Assembly: GCA_020061995.1 (NCBI GenBank)
Contig: JAGUXE010000269.1
Location: 1-13,349, forward strand
From: Ignavibacteriales bacterium
GTDB lineage: Bacteria; Bacteroidota; Ignavibacteria; Ignavibacteriales; Ignavibacteriaceae
Reading direction: 5' to 3'
DNA: 13,349 nucleotides
The position numbers were made by a program, and so were the translations under genes. Within the stretch, counting starts at the first letter, position 1, and every line of letters begins with the position of its first letter. The notes below the pieces were generated by a model that ran no database searches, was not told where the DNA came from, and saw only the letters and a program-made list of their open reading frames with translations. Shown here piece by piece: positions 1-7,893 of the stretch.

Positions 1-1412
1 GAAATTTAATAACGGTAAAAGATGGCATGACAATACCTTCCCAACCCGGAGAAAATGCTGTATTGACAATTAACCGACTCTATCAATCTATTCTTGAAGA
101 GGAATTAAATAAGGGGTTACATCAATTCGGCGGAGCATACGCACTCGGTATATTGATGAATCCCAATACCGGTGAAATTATCGCATTGTCTAATCAATTA
201 GATTACAACCTTAATCATTATAATGCTTATAGTGATTCGATAAGGCGTAATAAGGCTTTGACTGATACCTATGAACCGGGTTCCACTTTCAAATCTATTG
301 CGATGTCGGTATTCCTCGATAAGAAAATTTGCACTGAAAATGATTTAGTAAATGGCGAGAATGGTACATATCAATTCAAAAGGATTAAGATAAGAGATTC
401 TCACCCAGAAGGTTTGATGAAGGTGAAAGAAGTATTTGCTAAATCAAGTAATATTGGTATGGCGAAACTTTCACAGAAAATTGATGATGAAGAATTCTTC
501 TTAGCTGTTCGTTCTTTTGGTTTCGGCAATAATTCAAATATATCATTGCCGGGAGAGGTTAAAGGGAAATTAAAAAATCCATTAGAATGGTCTGCATATT
601 CGAAATCATCACTCTCATTCGGTTATGAAGTCGCGGTTACACCAATACAACTGATAACGGCTTATGCTGCAATAATAAACGGTGGAATTTTGTATCAACC
701 GCAGATAATCAAAGAGATCAAAAATCATAACGGTGATGTAGTTAAAAGTTTTGAACCAAAAGAAATTCGAAGAGTAATCCAATCCTCTACATCACAAAAA
801 ATGAGAGAGTTTTTAGAAGCAGCAGTTTTAGATGGGACTGGCAAAAAAGCAAATCTAAATGGAATTACAATTGGCGGTAAAACGGGGACATCAAGAAAGT
901 TGGTGGATGGAAAATATTCACAACAATTTTATAACGCATCATTTGTAGGCTTTTTCCCTGTTGAAAATCCGCAGTATGTGATGCTCATACTTGTAAACTC
1001 TCCAACTCAAAGCAGTTATTACGGCGGGGATGTTGCTGCACCAATCTTCAAAAAGGTTACCGAGAGAATAATAACCTTGGATGAGTTTTTATGGCACTAT
1101 CGTTCATCATCATCTGAAAAAGATATTGACTTAGTTTATGCTTCCAATTCAACAAGTTTAACCGGATCAGAAAATGTAGCTTCAAGAGATATAACTTATA
1201 CTAAAATTAATCGCAAGGAAATGCCCAACCTAATAAATCTTGATATGCGTGAAGCTCTTAAAATATTGTCTCAACTTAATTTAGAATATGAGGTATCGGG
1301 AAGCGGAAAAGTTATTGATCAATCAATTGTTCCGGGCACACGGATTTCTTCAAAAAATAAATGTAAAATCAAATTTTCAGAAAACTTAAATATAGCAGCA
1401 ACTTTATATTAA
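1..1412 (+). CDS. ftsI: Divisome peptidoglycan D,D-transpeptidase (class B PBP, FtsI/PBP3 type) with C-terminal PASTA domain, 5' partial
   Basis: Crosslinks septal peptidoglycan in the periplasm as partner of FtsW. The frame is open to the left edge (first full codon at base 3), so the ATG at base 27 is internal: the preceding codons read NLITVKDG, which runs into the usual LTI(D/N)..lQ start of the transpeptidase domain. Missing are the cytoplasmic tail, membrane anchor and pedestal domain. Numbering from the Met at base 27, the three penicillin-binding motifs are present: S86-TF-K89 (nucleophile Ser86), S140-S-N142 and K285-TGT. A Ser-rich linker (about 356-395) leads to one PASTA-like domain at about 399-452 (MPNLINLDMREAL start). 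The visible part is about 469 residues. Its stop shares one base with the murE start (TAATG). FtsI is preferred over the elongation PBP2 because of the dcw location; PASTA-bearing SpoVD-like proteins are close relatives. Confidence 0.95.
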   Translation, partial: NLITVKDGMTIPSQPGENAVLTINRLYQSILEEELNKGLHQFGGAYALGILMNPNTGEIIALSNQLDYNLNHYNAYSDSIRRNKALTDTYEPGSTFKSIAMSVFLDKKICTENDLVNGENGTYQFKRIKIRDSHPEGLMKVKEVFAKSSNIGMAKLSQKIDDEEFFLAVRSFGFGNNSNISLPGEVKGKLKNPLEWSAYSKSSLSFGYEVAVTPIQLITAYAAIINGGILYQPQIIKEIKNHNGDVVKSFEPKEIRRVIQSSTSQKMREFLEAAVLDGTGKKANLNGITIGGKTGTSRKLVDGKYSQQFYNASFVGFFPVENPQYVMLILVNSPTQSSYYGGDVAAPIFKKVTERIITLDEFLWHYRSSSSEKDIDLVYASNSTSLTGSENVASRDITYTKINRKEMPNLINLDMREALKILSQLNLEYEVSGSGKVIDQSIVPGTRISSKNKCKIKFSENLNIAATLY

Positions 1413-2902
1413 TGATATTAACTGAATTATTAAATATTTCGAATTGTGTGAAAGTATATGGAAGCATCAAGAATATTGATGTTTCCGGGATTTTTTATGA
1501 TTCACGCAAAGTTGTTAAAGACTCAGTATTTGTTGCAATTAAAGGATATTCAACTGATGGGCATAATTTTGTAGCTGATGTTTTGCAGAAAGAAGTCGCC
1601 GCAATTATCGTTGAAGATGCGGATTCAATTAAGTCAATCGAAATTGATGATACTTTTCCTGCTATTGTTGTTGTAAATGATTCAAGAAAAGCACTTGCGG
1701 AATTATCAAAACATTTTTTTTATGATCCTTCTAGCAAACTTCAATTGATTGGAGTTACCGGAACAAATGGAAAAACTACGACTACCTATCTTCTTAAATC
1801 CATTTTCGAAAATTCCAAGGGAAAAACCGGTGTTATCGGAACTATTGCCAATCTGATTGGCGATATTAAAATAGAAACCGAAATGACTACCCCCGAATCG
1901 GTTGAACTTAATTTGCTTTTGAACGAAATGTATGAGCAGGGATGCACATCGGTTGCTATGGAAGTTTCATCTCATTCACTGCATCTAAAAAGAGTCCATG
2001 GTCTTAATTATTCAGCGGCAATTTTTACAAACTTAACTTCTGAACATTTAGATTTTCACAAAACTCTTGACAGTTATCTAAATTCAAAAAAAATACTTTT
2101 TGACGGTTTGAATGTAAATAGTTTTTGCATTTTTAATTGTGATGATGAATATGCAGCACAAATTGTAAAAGATTCTAAGGCTAAAAAAATCGCATTTGGA
2201 ACTAATGCAAATTCAGATTTTAGAATAATGGATATTGAATTTGATTTATCCGGAACATCATTTAATCTTAAACATGATGAAAAGATTTTCCAAATAAAGA
2301 CATCATTGGTCGGTGGATTTAATGCTTACAATGTAGCAGGTGCTTTTGTTGCCGCTTATATGCTGGGATTGAATTCCGATTCAATAATAGAGGGCATCTT
2401 AAAAGCCCCACAAGTACCGGGTAGATTTGAAGTTATTAGTTCTGAGGATAAAAAAGTTATTATCGATTTTGCGCATACTTCCGATAGTCTTGAGAAAACT
2501 CTACTTAATATTCGAGAAATTATCGGTAGCACACGCCCCATTTATACAGTTATGGGCTGTGGTGGTGATCGAGATCGTGGCAAGCGTCCGGTGATGGGAA
2601 AGATCGCATCATCATTGAGTGATAAAGTAATCGTGACAAATGATAATCCTCGTACAGAAAATGAAGATGAAATTATTAATGACATCTTGTCTGGTATAAC
2701 AACACAAAATTATCTAGTTGTTAAAAACCGTGAAACGGCTATTAATTATTCTATTAAACAATCTCCCACAAATGCTGTGATACTTATAGCTGGTAAAGGG
2801 CATGAAGATTATCAAATAATTGGGAAAACAAAATTTCATCTTTCAGATAAAGAGATAGCATTGAAAGTCCTTTCAGAAATGCAACTTGAGGAGAAAACAT
2901 AA
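1412..2902 (+). CDS. murE: UDP-MurNAc-L-Ala-D-Glu:meso-diaminopimelate ligase MurE
   Basis: Cytoplasmic ATP-dependent ligase adding the third stem-peptide residue to UDP-MurNAc-L-Ala-D-Glu. The 496 residues show the three Mur ligase domains: an N-terminal UDP-binding domain with DSRKV near residue 30, a central ATPase with the P-loop TGTNGKTT at 116-123 and TTPE at 159-162, and a C-terminal domain with DNPR at 411-414 and GKGHEDYQ at 461-468. DNPR is the established signature of meso-diaminopimelate selection; lysine-adding enzymes differ there. Lys226 in LNSKKILF is the likely carbamylated lysine. The usual DYAHTPD reads DFAHTSD (352-358), keeping the His and Thr. The ATG overlaps the ftsI stop by one base, and I see no Shine-Dalgarno before it, so translational coupling is likely. 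Confidence 0.97.
   Translation: MILTELLNISNCVKVYGSIKNIDVSGIFYDSRKVVKDSVFVAIKGYSTDGHNFVADVLQKEVAAIIVEDADSIKSIEIDDTFPAIVVVNDSRKALAELSKHFFYDPSSKLQLIGVTGTNGKTTTTYLLKSIFENSKGKTGVIGTIANLIGDIKIETEMTTPESVELNLLLNEMYEQGCTSVAMEVSSHSLHLKRVHGLNYSAAIFTNLTSEHLDFHKTLDSYLNSKKILFDGLNVNSFCIFNCDDEYAAQIVKDSKAKKIAFGTNANSDFRIMDIEFDLSGTSFNLKHDEKIFQIKTSLVGGFNAYNVAGAFVAAYMLGLNSDSIIEGILKAPQVPGRFEVISSEDKKVIIDFAHTSDSLEKTLLNIREIIGSTRPIYTVMGCGGDRDRGKRPVMGKIASSLSDKVIVTNDNPRTENEDEIINDILSGITTQNYLVVKNRETAINYSIKQSPTNAVILIAGKGHEDYQIIGKTKFHLSDKEIALKVLSEMQLEEKT
2888..2893 (+). promoter_or_regulatory. Shine-Dalgarno site for murF (GTG start)
   Basis: GAGGAG lies inside the last codons of murE, 11 bases before the GTG at 2905. It supports the non-ATG start, since no ATG fits between the murE stop and the conserved N-terminus. 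Confidence 0.75.
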
Positions 2903-2904
2903 TA

Positions 2905-4290
2905 GTGACTAAGTTGTCTATAAATTTAATTGATTTATTCAATCTAAACGACGCAGAGTTGTTTGAGCCACATTTGATAAGCGAATATAATCATGTCACG
3001 ATTGATTCCCGCAAAGTGGGAAAAGATTCACTATTCATTGCAATAAATGGGAATAAATTTGATGGACATAAATTTATAAATGAAGCTGTTAAAAAAGGGG
3101 CAGCTGCAGTTGTTATTGAAAAAAGGCAATTGAAAAATTTTAACAACCTGAATGTTCCTATTGTTACTGTTAAAAATACGACTATTGCACTCGGTGAGAT
3201 TGCTGCTATTTGGAGAAATAAATTGAAAGCAAAAATTATTTGTATAACCGGAAGCAGCGGCAAAACAACGACTAAAGAAATTTTAATTTCCTTACTGAAG
3301 TCGAAGTATAAAGTAACCGGGACAGTCTTGAATAATAATAACCATATTGGAGTTCCATTAACTCTTCTTGCCGCGCATACAGACGATGATTTTGTTGTTC
3401 TTGAAGCCGGAACAAATCACTTTGGTGAAATTGATTACACAACGAAAATATCAAATCCTGATTATTCAATCATCACAAATATCGGTGCGTCTCATTTAGC
3501 ATTTTTCAAATCAAAAGCAGGTGTACTTAAAGAGAAAGAATATTTATTTAAGAATACAAAAAAGAACGGAAAGATTTTCATAAATGCTGATGACCCGCTA
3601 CTTGTAAAGTTGAAATCTAAATATGCAAATAGTGCAACATTTGGATTTTCTGATAAAGCAGATATTAAGGGAAAAGTTATTAATATTCATGATGATGGAA
3701 GATGTTTGTTAAATATTCGAAGCAATCGTTATAGCTTTCAAACATTAGTTCCGGTTTATGGCATTCAGAATGCAAAAAATCTTTTGGCTGCTTCGGCTAT
3801 TGCTATTTCTGTTGGATTAAATAAAAATTATTTATCAGAAGCAGTTCAATCGCTCAAAGCACCAAAGCAAAGACTTAACGTAATCCATTTCAAAAAACAA
3901 ATTTTAATTGATGATACATATAATGCCAATCCTGAATCCATGAAAGCATCGATAGAATTGGTCGGAAACATTTCAAAATATTCTCAAAAGATATTAATTC
4001 TTGGGGATATGTTTGAACTCGGTGAAAAAAGTGAAGAAATGCATCGTGCATTATCGATTGTTATTAAGAAGTATAAAATTTCAAATACCTTGTTAATCGG
4101 AAATAATATGAAATACTTAAACGAGGAACTTCAAGCAAAAGGAATAGACTCAAAGTATTTTAGAACAAGACCTTCACTGGAAAAATATTTACAAAAATTT
4201 AATTATGATGATAGCACAGTTATGATTAAAGGTTCACGTGGTATGAAGATGGAAGAATTTGTCAAAATAGTTAGTGAAAGATTAGCCTAA
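2905..4290 (+). CDS. murF: UDP-MurNAc-tripeptide:D-Ala-D-Ala ligase MurF
   Basis: Cytoplasmic ATP-dependent ligase that adds the D-Ala-D-Ala dipeptide to complete UDP-MurNAc-pentapeptide. The 461-residue length is normal for the family. The N-terminal domain (IDSRKVGKDSLF near 33-44) resembles that of MurE upstream. The P-loop TGSSGKTTTKE at 115-125 is the MurF version, followed by NNNNHIGVPLTLL (143-155), DDTYNANPESM (336-346), LGDMFELGE (366-374) and KGSRGMKME (442-450), all family hallmarks. The start is GTG at 2905, two bases after the murE stop, supported by a GAGGAG at 2888-2893. Its substrate needs D-Ala-D-Ala ligase, and no ddl gene lies in the window. Confidence 0.97.
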   Translation: MTKLSINLIDLFNLNDAELFEPHLISEYNHVTIDSRKVGKDSLFIAINGNKFDGHKFINEAVKKGAAAVVIEKRQLKNFNNLNVPIVTVKNTTIALGEIAAIWRNKLKAKIICITGSSGKTTTKEILISLLKSKYKVTGTVLNNNNHIGVPLTLLAAHTDDDFVVLEAGTNHFGEIDYTTKISNPDYSIITNIGASHLAFFKSKAGVLKEKEYLFKNTKKNGKIFINADDPLLVKLKSKYANSATFGFSDKADIKGKVINIHDDGRCLLNIRSNRYSFQTLVPVYGIQNAKNLLAASAIAISVGLNKNYLSEAVQSLKAPKQRLNVIHFKKQILIDDTYNANPESMKASIELVGNISKYSQKILILGDMFELGEKSEEMHRALSIVIKKYKISNTLLIGNNMKYLNEELQAKGIDSKYFRTRPSLEKYLQKFNYDDSTVMIKGSRGMKMEEFVKIVSERLA

Positions 4291-4291
4291 A

Positions 4292-5416
4292 ATGTTATAC
4301 TATCTATTTGATTATATAAACACAAAGTTTGATCCTCCGGGATTTGATATCTTCAGGTTTTTAACTTTTAGATCTGCTTTGGCAGCTATTACAGCAATGA
4401 TTTTGTCGCTTTATATAGGTCCCAAGGTAATCCTCTATTTGCAAAAAAAACAAATCGGAGAAGCAAAAAAAGCTGATGGTCCAAAAAATCATTGGTCAAA
4501 AGCAGGTACACCAACGATGGGAGGATTAATTATTCTCTTTTCTGTGGTAGTTCCCGTTTTGCTGTGGGGAGATGTAGTAAGTATTTACATTATTATGATT
4601 TTATCAGGTACTGTTCTGCTTGGAGCGGTAGGTTTTCTAGATGATTATTTAAAAGTTGTGAAGAAATTGCCAAACGGTTTAATTGCTCGTTATAAATTAT
4701 TGGGGCAAGTTGTTGTAGGAACAATCGTTGGTTCAATGATTTATTTCTTTCCTACACTTTTCTCACAAAATTTCGAATCTATAAGTACACTAACAACAGT
4801 TCCGTTCTTTAAGAATGTAAATTTGGATTTGTCATATTTATATATTCCAATGGTGGTATTTATTGTGACTGCTACTTCTAATGCAGTTAATCTAACTGAT
4901 GGACTTGACGGGTTATCTATAGGTGTAACAACAATCGTAATGTTGGCATTAGCTGTGCTTGCTTATATGAGTGGCAATACCATATACGCCAAATATTTAA
5001 ATATTATTTTTCTTCCGGGAACGGGAGAACTTACAGTTTTTATAGCGGCTCTTATCGGTGCAGGATTAGGATTTTTATGGTTCAATTTTTATCCTGCACA
5101 AATATTTATGGGCGATACCGGCTCTTTGGCTTTGGGTGGAGCTTTTGGAATTTTAGCTGTTCTTATCAAAAAAGAATTACTGATACCAATACTTGGTGGA
5201 GTATTCTTTATGGAAACAGTTTCTGTAATTATCCAAAGATTATACTTTAAGTATACCAAAAAAAAATATGGTGAAGGAAGACGTGTTTTTAAAATGGCTC
5301 CCATTCATCACCATTTTGAAGTGCTTGGTTGGCCGGAACCCAAAATAGTAATGAGATTTTATATAATAGCAATAATACTAGCGATAGTAAGTTTAGCATC
5401 ATTCAAATTAAGATAG
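4292..5416 (+). CDS. mraY: Phospho-MurNAc-pentapeptide transferase MraY (lipid I synthase)
   Basis: Integral membrane enzyme that transfers phospho-MurNAc-pentapeptide from UDP to undecaprenyl phosphate, forming lipid I on the inner face of the membrane. The 374 residues contain about ten hydrophobic segments (roughly 27-50, 76-93, 95-116, 134-154, 182-201, 211-228, 247-266, 279-292, 295-316, 353-373). Family motifs: ADGPKNHWSKAGTPTMGG (61-78), the catalytic Asp pair D117-D118 in GFLDDYLK, NLTDGLDGL (200-208), MGDTGS (273-278, Asp275) and HHHFE (339-343). The ATG is one base after the murF stop with no clear Shine-Dalgarno, so coupled translation is likely. A run of nine A at 5258-5266 encodes lysines of a cytoplasmic loop and leaves the frame intact. 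Confidence 0.98.
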   Translation: MLYYLFDYINTKFDPPGFDIFRFLTFRSALAAITAMILSLYIGPKVILYLQKKQIGEAKKADGPKNHWSKAGTPTMGGLIILFSVVVPVLLWGDVVSIYIIMILSGTVLLGAVGFLDDYLKVVKKLPNGLIARYKLLGQVVVGTIVGSMIYFFPTLFSQNFESISTLTTVPFFKNVNLDLSYLYIPMVVFIVTATSNAVNLTDGLDGLSIGVTTIVMLALAVLAYMSGNTIYAKYLNIIFLPGTGELTVFIAALIGAGLGFLWFNFYPAQIFMGDTGSLALGGAFGILAVLIKKELLIPILGGVFFMETVSVIIQRLYFKYTKKKYGEGRRVFKMAPIHHHFEVLGWPEPKIVMRFYIIAIILAIVSLASFKLR

Positions 5417-5427
5417 ATGGAATTAAA

Positions 5428-6774
5428 GTGATAAATAGCGGAACAAGAGTAACAGTCTTAGGAGCAGCCAGAAGCGGTATCGCTGCGGCGAAGTTACTTC
5501 TACGACGTAATGCTTTACCGTTTGTCAGTGACATTTATTCAGAAGATAAATTTGGTGATGTACTTCATCAATTAAAAGAAGCGGGAATTAAATACGAATT
5601 CGGAAAGCATTCTGATGAAGTGTTTAAAGCAAACTTCGTAATTATTAGTCCGGGAGTTCCAACTAATTCGGAAATTGTAAAAAAAATTCAAGAGAAAAAC
5701 GTAAGGATAATCAGCGAACTGGAATTCGCTGCATCTTTGTGTAAAGCTACGCTAATTGCAATCACAGGTACAAACGGGAAAACTACTACTACATCATTAA
5801 TGGATCATGTGTTAAAAACATCTAATAAAAGTTCACATTCGGCAGGAAATATTGGATTGGCGTTGTCTGAAATAGCTAACGACTTGAACCAAGATGAATA
5901 TGTGGCTTTGGAAGTTTCAAGTTTTCAACTCGATTTTATTGAAAACTTTAAGCCAAAAATTGCTATGATATTAAACATAACGCCTGATCATCTGAACCGT
6001 TATGATAATGATTTCAGAAAGTATGCGGAATCAAAAATCAAAATATTTTCAAATCAAGATGAGAATGACTATTCAATCATTAATGAAGATGATGAGAATT
6101 TATCCGGAATACAAAAATATGCAGTATCAAATGTTTTTTCTTTTTCCTTAAAAAGTGAAATCTCAAATGGAGCATATTTTAAGGATTCAAATATTATCTA
6201 TGTTGAAAATGGAATTGAAAAATTCAGATGCTCTACCGATGATATTTCTTTGAAGGGTGAACATAATTATGCCAACACGATGGCGGTTATTATTGCCTCA
6301 AAAATATTGGGATTAGAAAACTCAGCTATTATTGCTGCTTTAAAATCATTTAAAGGAGTTGAACATCGCTTAGAATTCGTTCGTGATGTTGATGGTGTTA
6401 AGTTTTTTAACGATTCAAAAGCTACCAATGTTGATTCGGTTTGGTATGCACTACGAAGTTTTGAGCAACCAATATTTCTGATACTTGGTGGACTAGATAA
6501 AGGAAATGATTATTCAAAAATTGAAAGTTTAGTTGTCGATAAAGTAAAAAAAATCTATGCAATCGGTTCTTCAGCAGAAATTGTATTCAAATACTTTCAC
6601 AAAAAAATTAAAGTAGAAATTAAGTCTTCACTCGAAGAATCGGTTTTGACTGCAAACAAAGAAACAAATAATGGCGATATTGTTTTGCTTTCACCCGCTT
6701 GTGCAAGTTTCGATATGTTTAAAAATTTTGAACATCGCGGGGAGATATTTAAAAAAGCAGTGGAGTCGCTTTAA
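5428..6774 (+). CDS. murD: UDP-MurNAc-L-alanine:D-glutamate ligase MurD
   Basis: Cytoplasmic ATP-dependent ligase adding D-Glu as the second stem-peptide residue. I chose the GTG at 5428, 11 bases after mraY: it gives MINSGTRVTVLGAARSG, placing the N-terminal nucleotide-binding strand where the family has it, and a typical length of 448 residues. A TTG at 5329 in the same frame would overlap mraY by 88 bases and add a tail unlike MurD. From the GTG: P-loop TGTNGKTTTT 113-122, SSFQLDF 164-170, HLNRY 188-192 (Asn where many homologues have Asp), likely carbamylated Lys203, DSKATN 329-334, LGGLDKGNDYS 353-363 and SPACASFDMF 422-431. Upstream there is only a weak GGA at 5419-5421, so the exact start is less sure than the identity. 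Confidence 0.95.
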   Translation: MINSGTRVTVLGAARSGIAAAKLLLRRNALPFVSDIYSEDKFGDVLHQLKEAGIKYEFGKHSDEVFKANFVIISPGVPTNSEIVKKIQEKNVRIISELEFAASLCKATLIAITGTNGKTTTTSLMDHVLKTSNKSSHSAGNIGLALSEIANDLNQDEYVALEVSSFQLDFIENFKPKIAMILNITPDHLNRYDNDFRKYAESKIKIFSNQDENDYSIINEDDENLSGIQKYAVSNVFSFSLKSEISNGAYFKDSNIIYVENGIEKFRCSTDDISLKGEHNYANTMAVIIASKILGLENSAIIAALKSFKGVEHRLEFVRDVDGVKFFNDSKATNVDSVWYALRSFEQPIFLILGGLDKGNDYSKIESLVVDKVKKIYAIGSSAEIVFKYFHKKIKVEIKSSLEESVLTANKETNNGDIVLLSPACASFDMFKNFEHRGEIFKKAVESL

Positions 6775-7893
6775 ATGAAAAAATTGTCAATCTCCATTTT
6801 TTTTGGTGCATTTATACTCATACTATTAGGGCTTTACTTAGTTATGAGCGCAAGCAGTACGTATAGTGATGCTAAATTTGACAACCAGTTTTATATGTTC
6901 AATAGTCATTTATTTAAGGCTTTCCTTGCGGTGGGTTTTTTAGTTTTGTTTTCATTTTTACCTTATGAGTATTATAAAACCTATAGCAAATCTTTGATGA
7001 TTATAATAATTGCAATCTTATTTGTAACATTAATCATTTCAGCATCTGTTAAGGGTGGAAGAAGATGGATTGACCTGGGATTTATAAATTTTCAACCTGC
7101 TGAATTGGCAAAATTGTTTTTATTTATACATCTCGCAGCGTTAATTGAGAGTAAAGGGGATGATATAAGAAAATACAAGGATGGTTTTCGATATGCTTTA
7201 ATCTGGATATTGATTACATGTGGATTGATATTGGCTCAACCAAATGTTAGTAATGCGAGTTTATTGTTATTGGTTGCAATGACGATTCTATTTATAGGTG
7301 GTGCAAAATTTTCACACATCTTTGTTTCACTCTTTTTAAGTGGGATGATCGCAGGTGGGGTTGCCATGTTGTTCACTCATTCGAGGGGCAGAATCCTCAC
7401 ATTTATTAACAGTATGCAACATGGCGGACAAATTAATGACCAAGTTAGACAAGCATTATTAGGACTAGGAAGTGGTGGTATTTGGGGTGTTGGTTTTGGA
7501 CATAGTAGTCAGCGGAATCTTTTTCTTCCTGAAGCGTATGGTGATTTTATTTTTGCTATACTAGGGGAAGAGCGTGGTTTTATTGGTGCAAGTGTTGTGT
7601 TGTTTATTTATTTGGCACTTTTTATTTGTGGAATTATAATTGCAAAAAATGCTAAAGATAAATTTGGACAGCTGCTCGGGACAGGTATTTCACTTTCTTT
7701 TATTATATATGCACTAGTAAACACCGCTGTAGCATCAGGATTAATTCCAACAACCGGTTTACCTTTACCTTTTATTAGTTACGGTGGTTCTTCATTAATA
7801 ATAATAAGTGTATCAATCGGAATATTAATAAATATTGGTTTGAGTAATATCGAAGAAGTTGTTCCCAATTTAGAAGAGGTTGCAAAGACTTGA
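6775..7893 (+). CDS. ftsW: Septal peptidoglycan glycosyltransferase FtsW (SEDS family)
   Basis: Polytopic SEDS protein that polymerises lipid II into septal glycan strands with FtsI. The 372 residues contain about ten membrane segments and the SEDS landmarks GGRRWID (94-100, Trp98), FQPAELAKL (106-114), PEAYGDFIFA (252-261, with Asp257 at the catalytic position of the large outer loop) and GLPLPFISYGGSS (328-340). Two conserved spots are altered: QPD reads QPN (155-157), and the His-Thr usually before the catalytic Asp reads Tyr-Gly. The ATG abuts the murD stop (TAAATG) with no gap, preceded by TGGAG at 6761-6765. FtsW is preferred over RodA because of the location and the partner ftsI in the same cluster; sequence alone separates them less firmly. 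Confidence 0.95.
   Translation: MKKLSISIFFGAFILILLGLYLVMSASSTYSDAKFDNQFYMFNSHLFKAFLAVGFLVLFSFLPYEYYKTYSKSLMIIIIAILFVTLIISASVKGGRRWIDLGFINFQPAELAKLFLFIHLAALIESKGDDIRKYKDGFRYALIWILITCGLILAQPNVSNASLLLLVAMTILFIGGAKFSHIFVSLFLSGMIAGGVAMLFTHSRGRILTFINSMQHGGQINDQVRQALLGLGSGGIWGVGFGHSSQRNLFLPEAYGDFIFAILGEERGFIGASVVLFIYLALFICGIIIAKNAKDKFGQLLGTGISLSFIIYALVNTAVASGLIPTTGLPLPFISYGGSSLIIISVSIGILINIGLSNIEEVVPNLEEVAKT
7875..7879 (+). promoter_or_regulatory. Shine-Dalgarno site for murG (TTG start)
   Basis: AGAGG inside the 3' end of ftsW, 10 bases before the TTG at 7890, supports this unusual start codon at the TTGA overlap. Confidence 0.65.

Noticed and set aside
63..68. TTGACA resembling a -35 promoter element
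   Set aside because: It encodes the conserved Leu-Thr-Ile of the transpeptidase domain and has no TATAAT-like element at a suitable distance.
5258..5266. A9 run in mraY as a possible programmed frameshift site
   Set aside because: The mraY frame continues normally with conserved HHHFE downstream, and I see no downstream stimulatory structure. It simply encodes lysines in an AT-rich genome.
5329..5427. In-frame TTG at 5329 as a longer murD start
   Set aside because: It would overlap mraY by 88 bases and add 33 residues (low-complexity, Asn/Ser-rich) that look like an out-of-frame reading of the mraY tail. The GTG at 5428 gives the normal MurD N-terminus.
6754..6772. AAAGC/GCTTT inverted repeat presenting the ftsW Shine-Dalgarno site in its loop
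   Set aside because: Only five pairs with two G-C and a 9-base loop; too weak to claim as a regulatory structure without conservation data.
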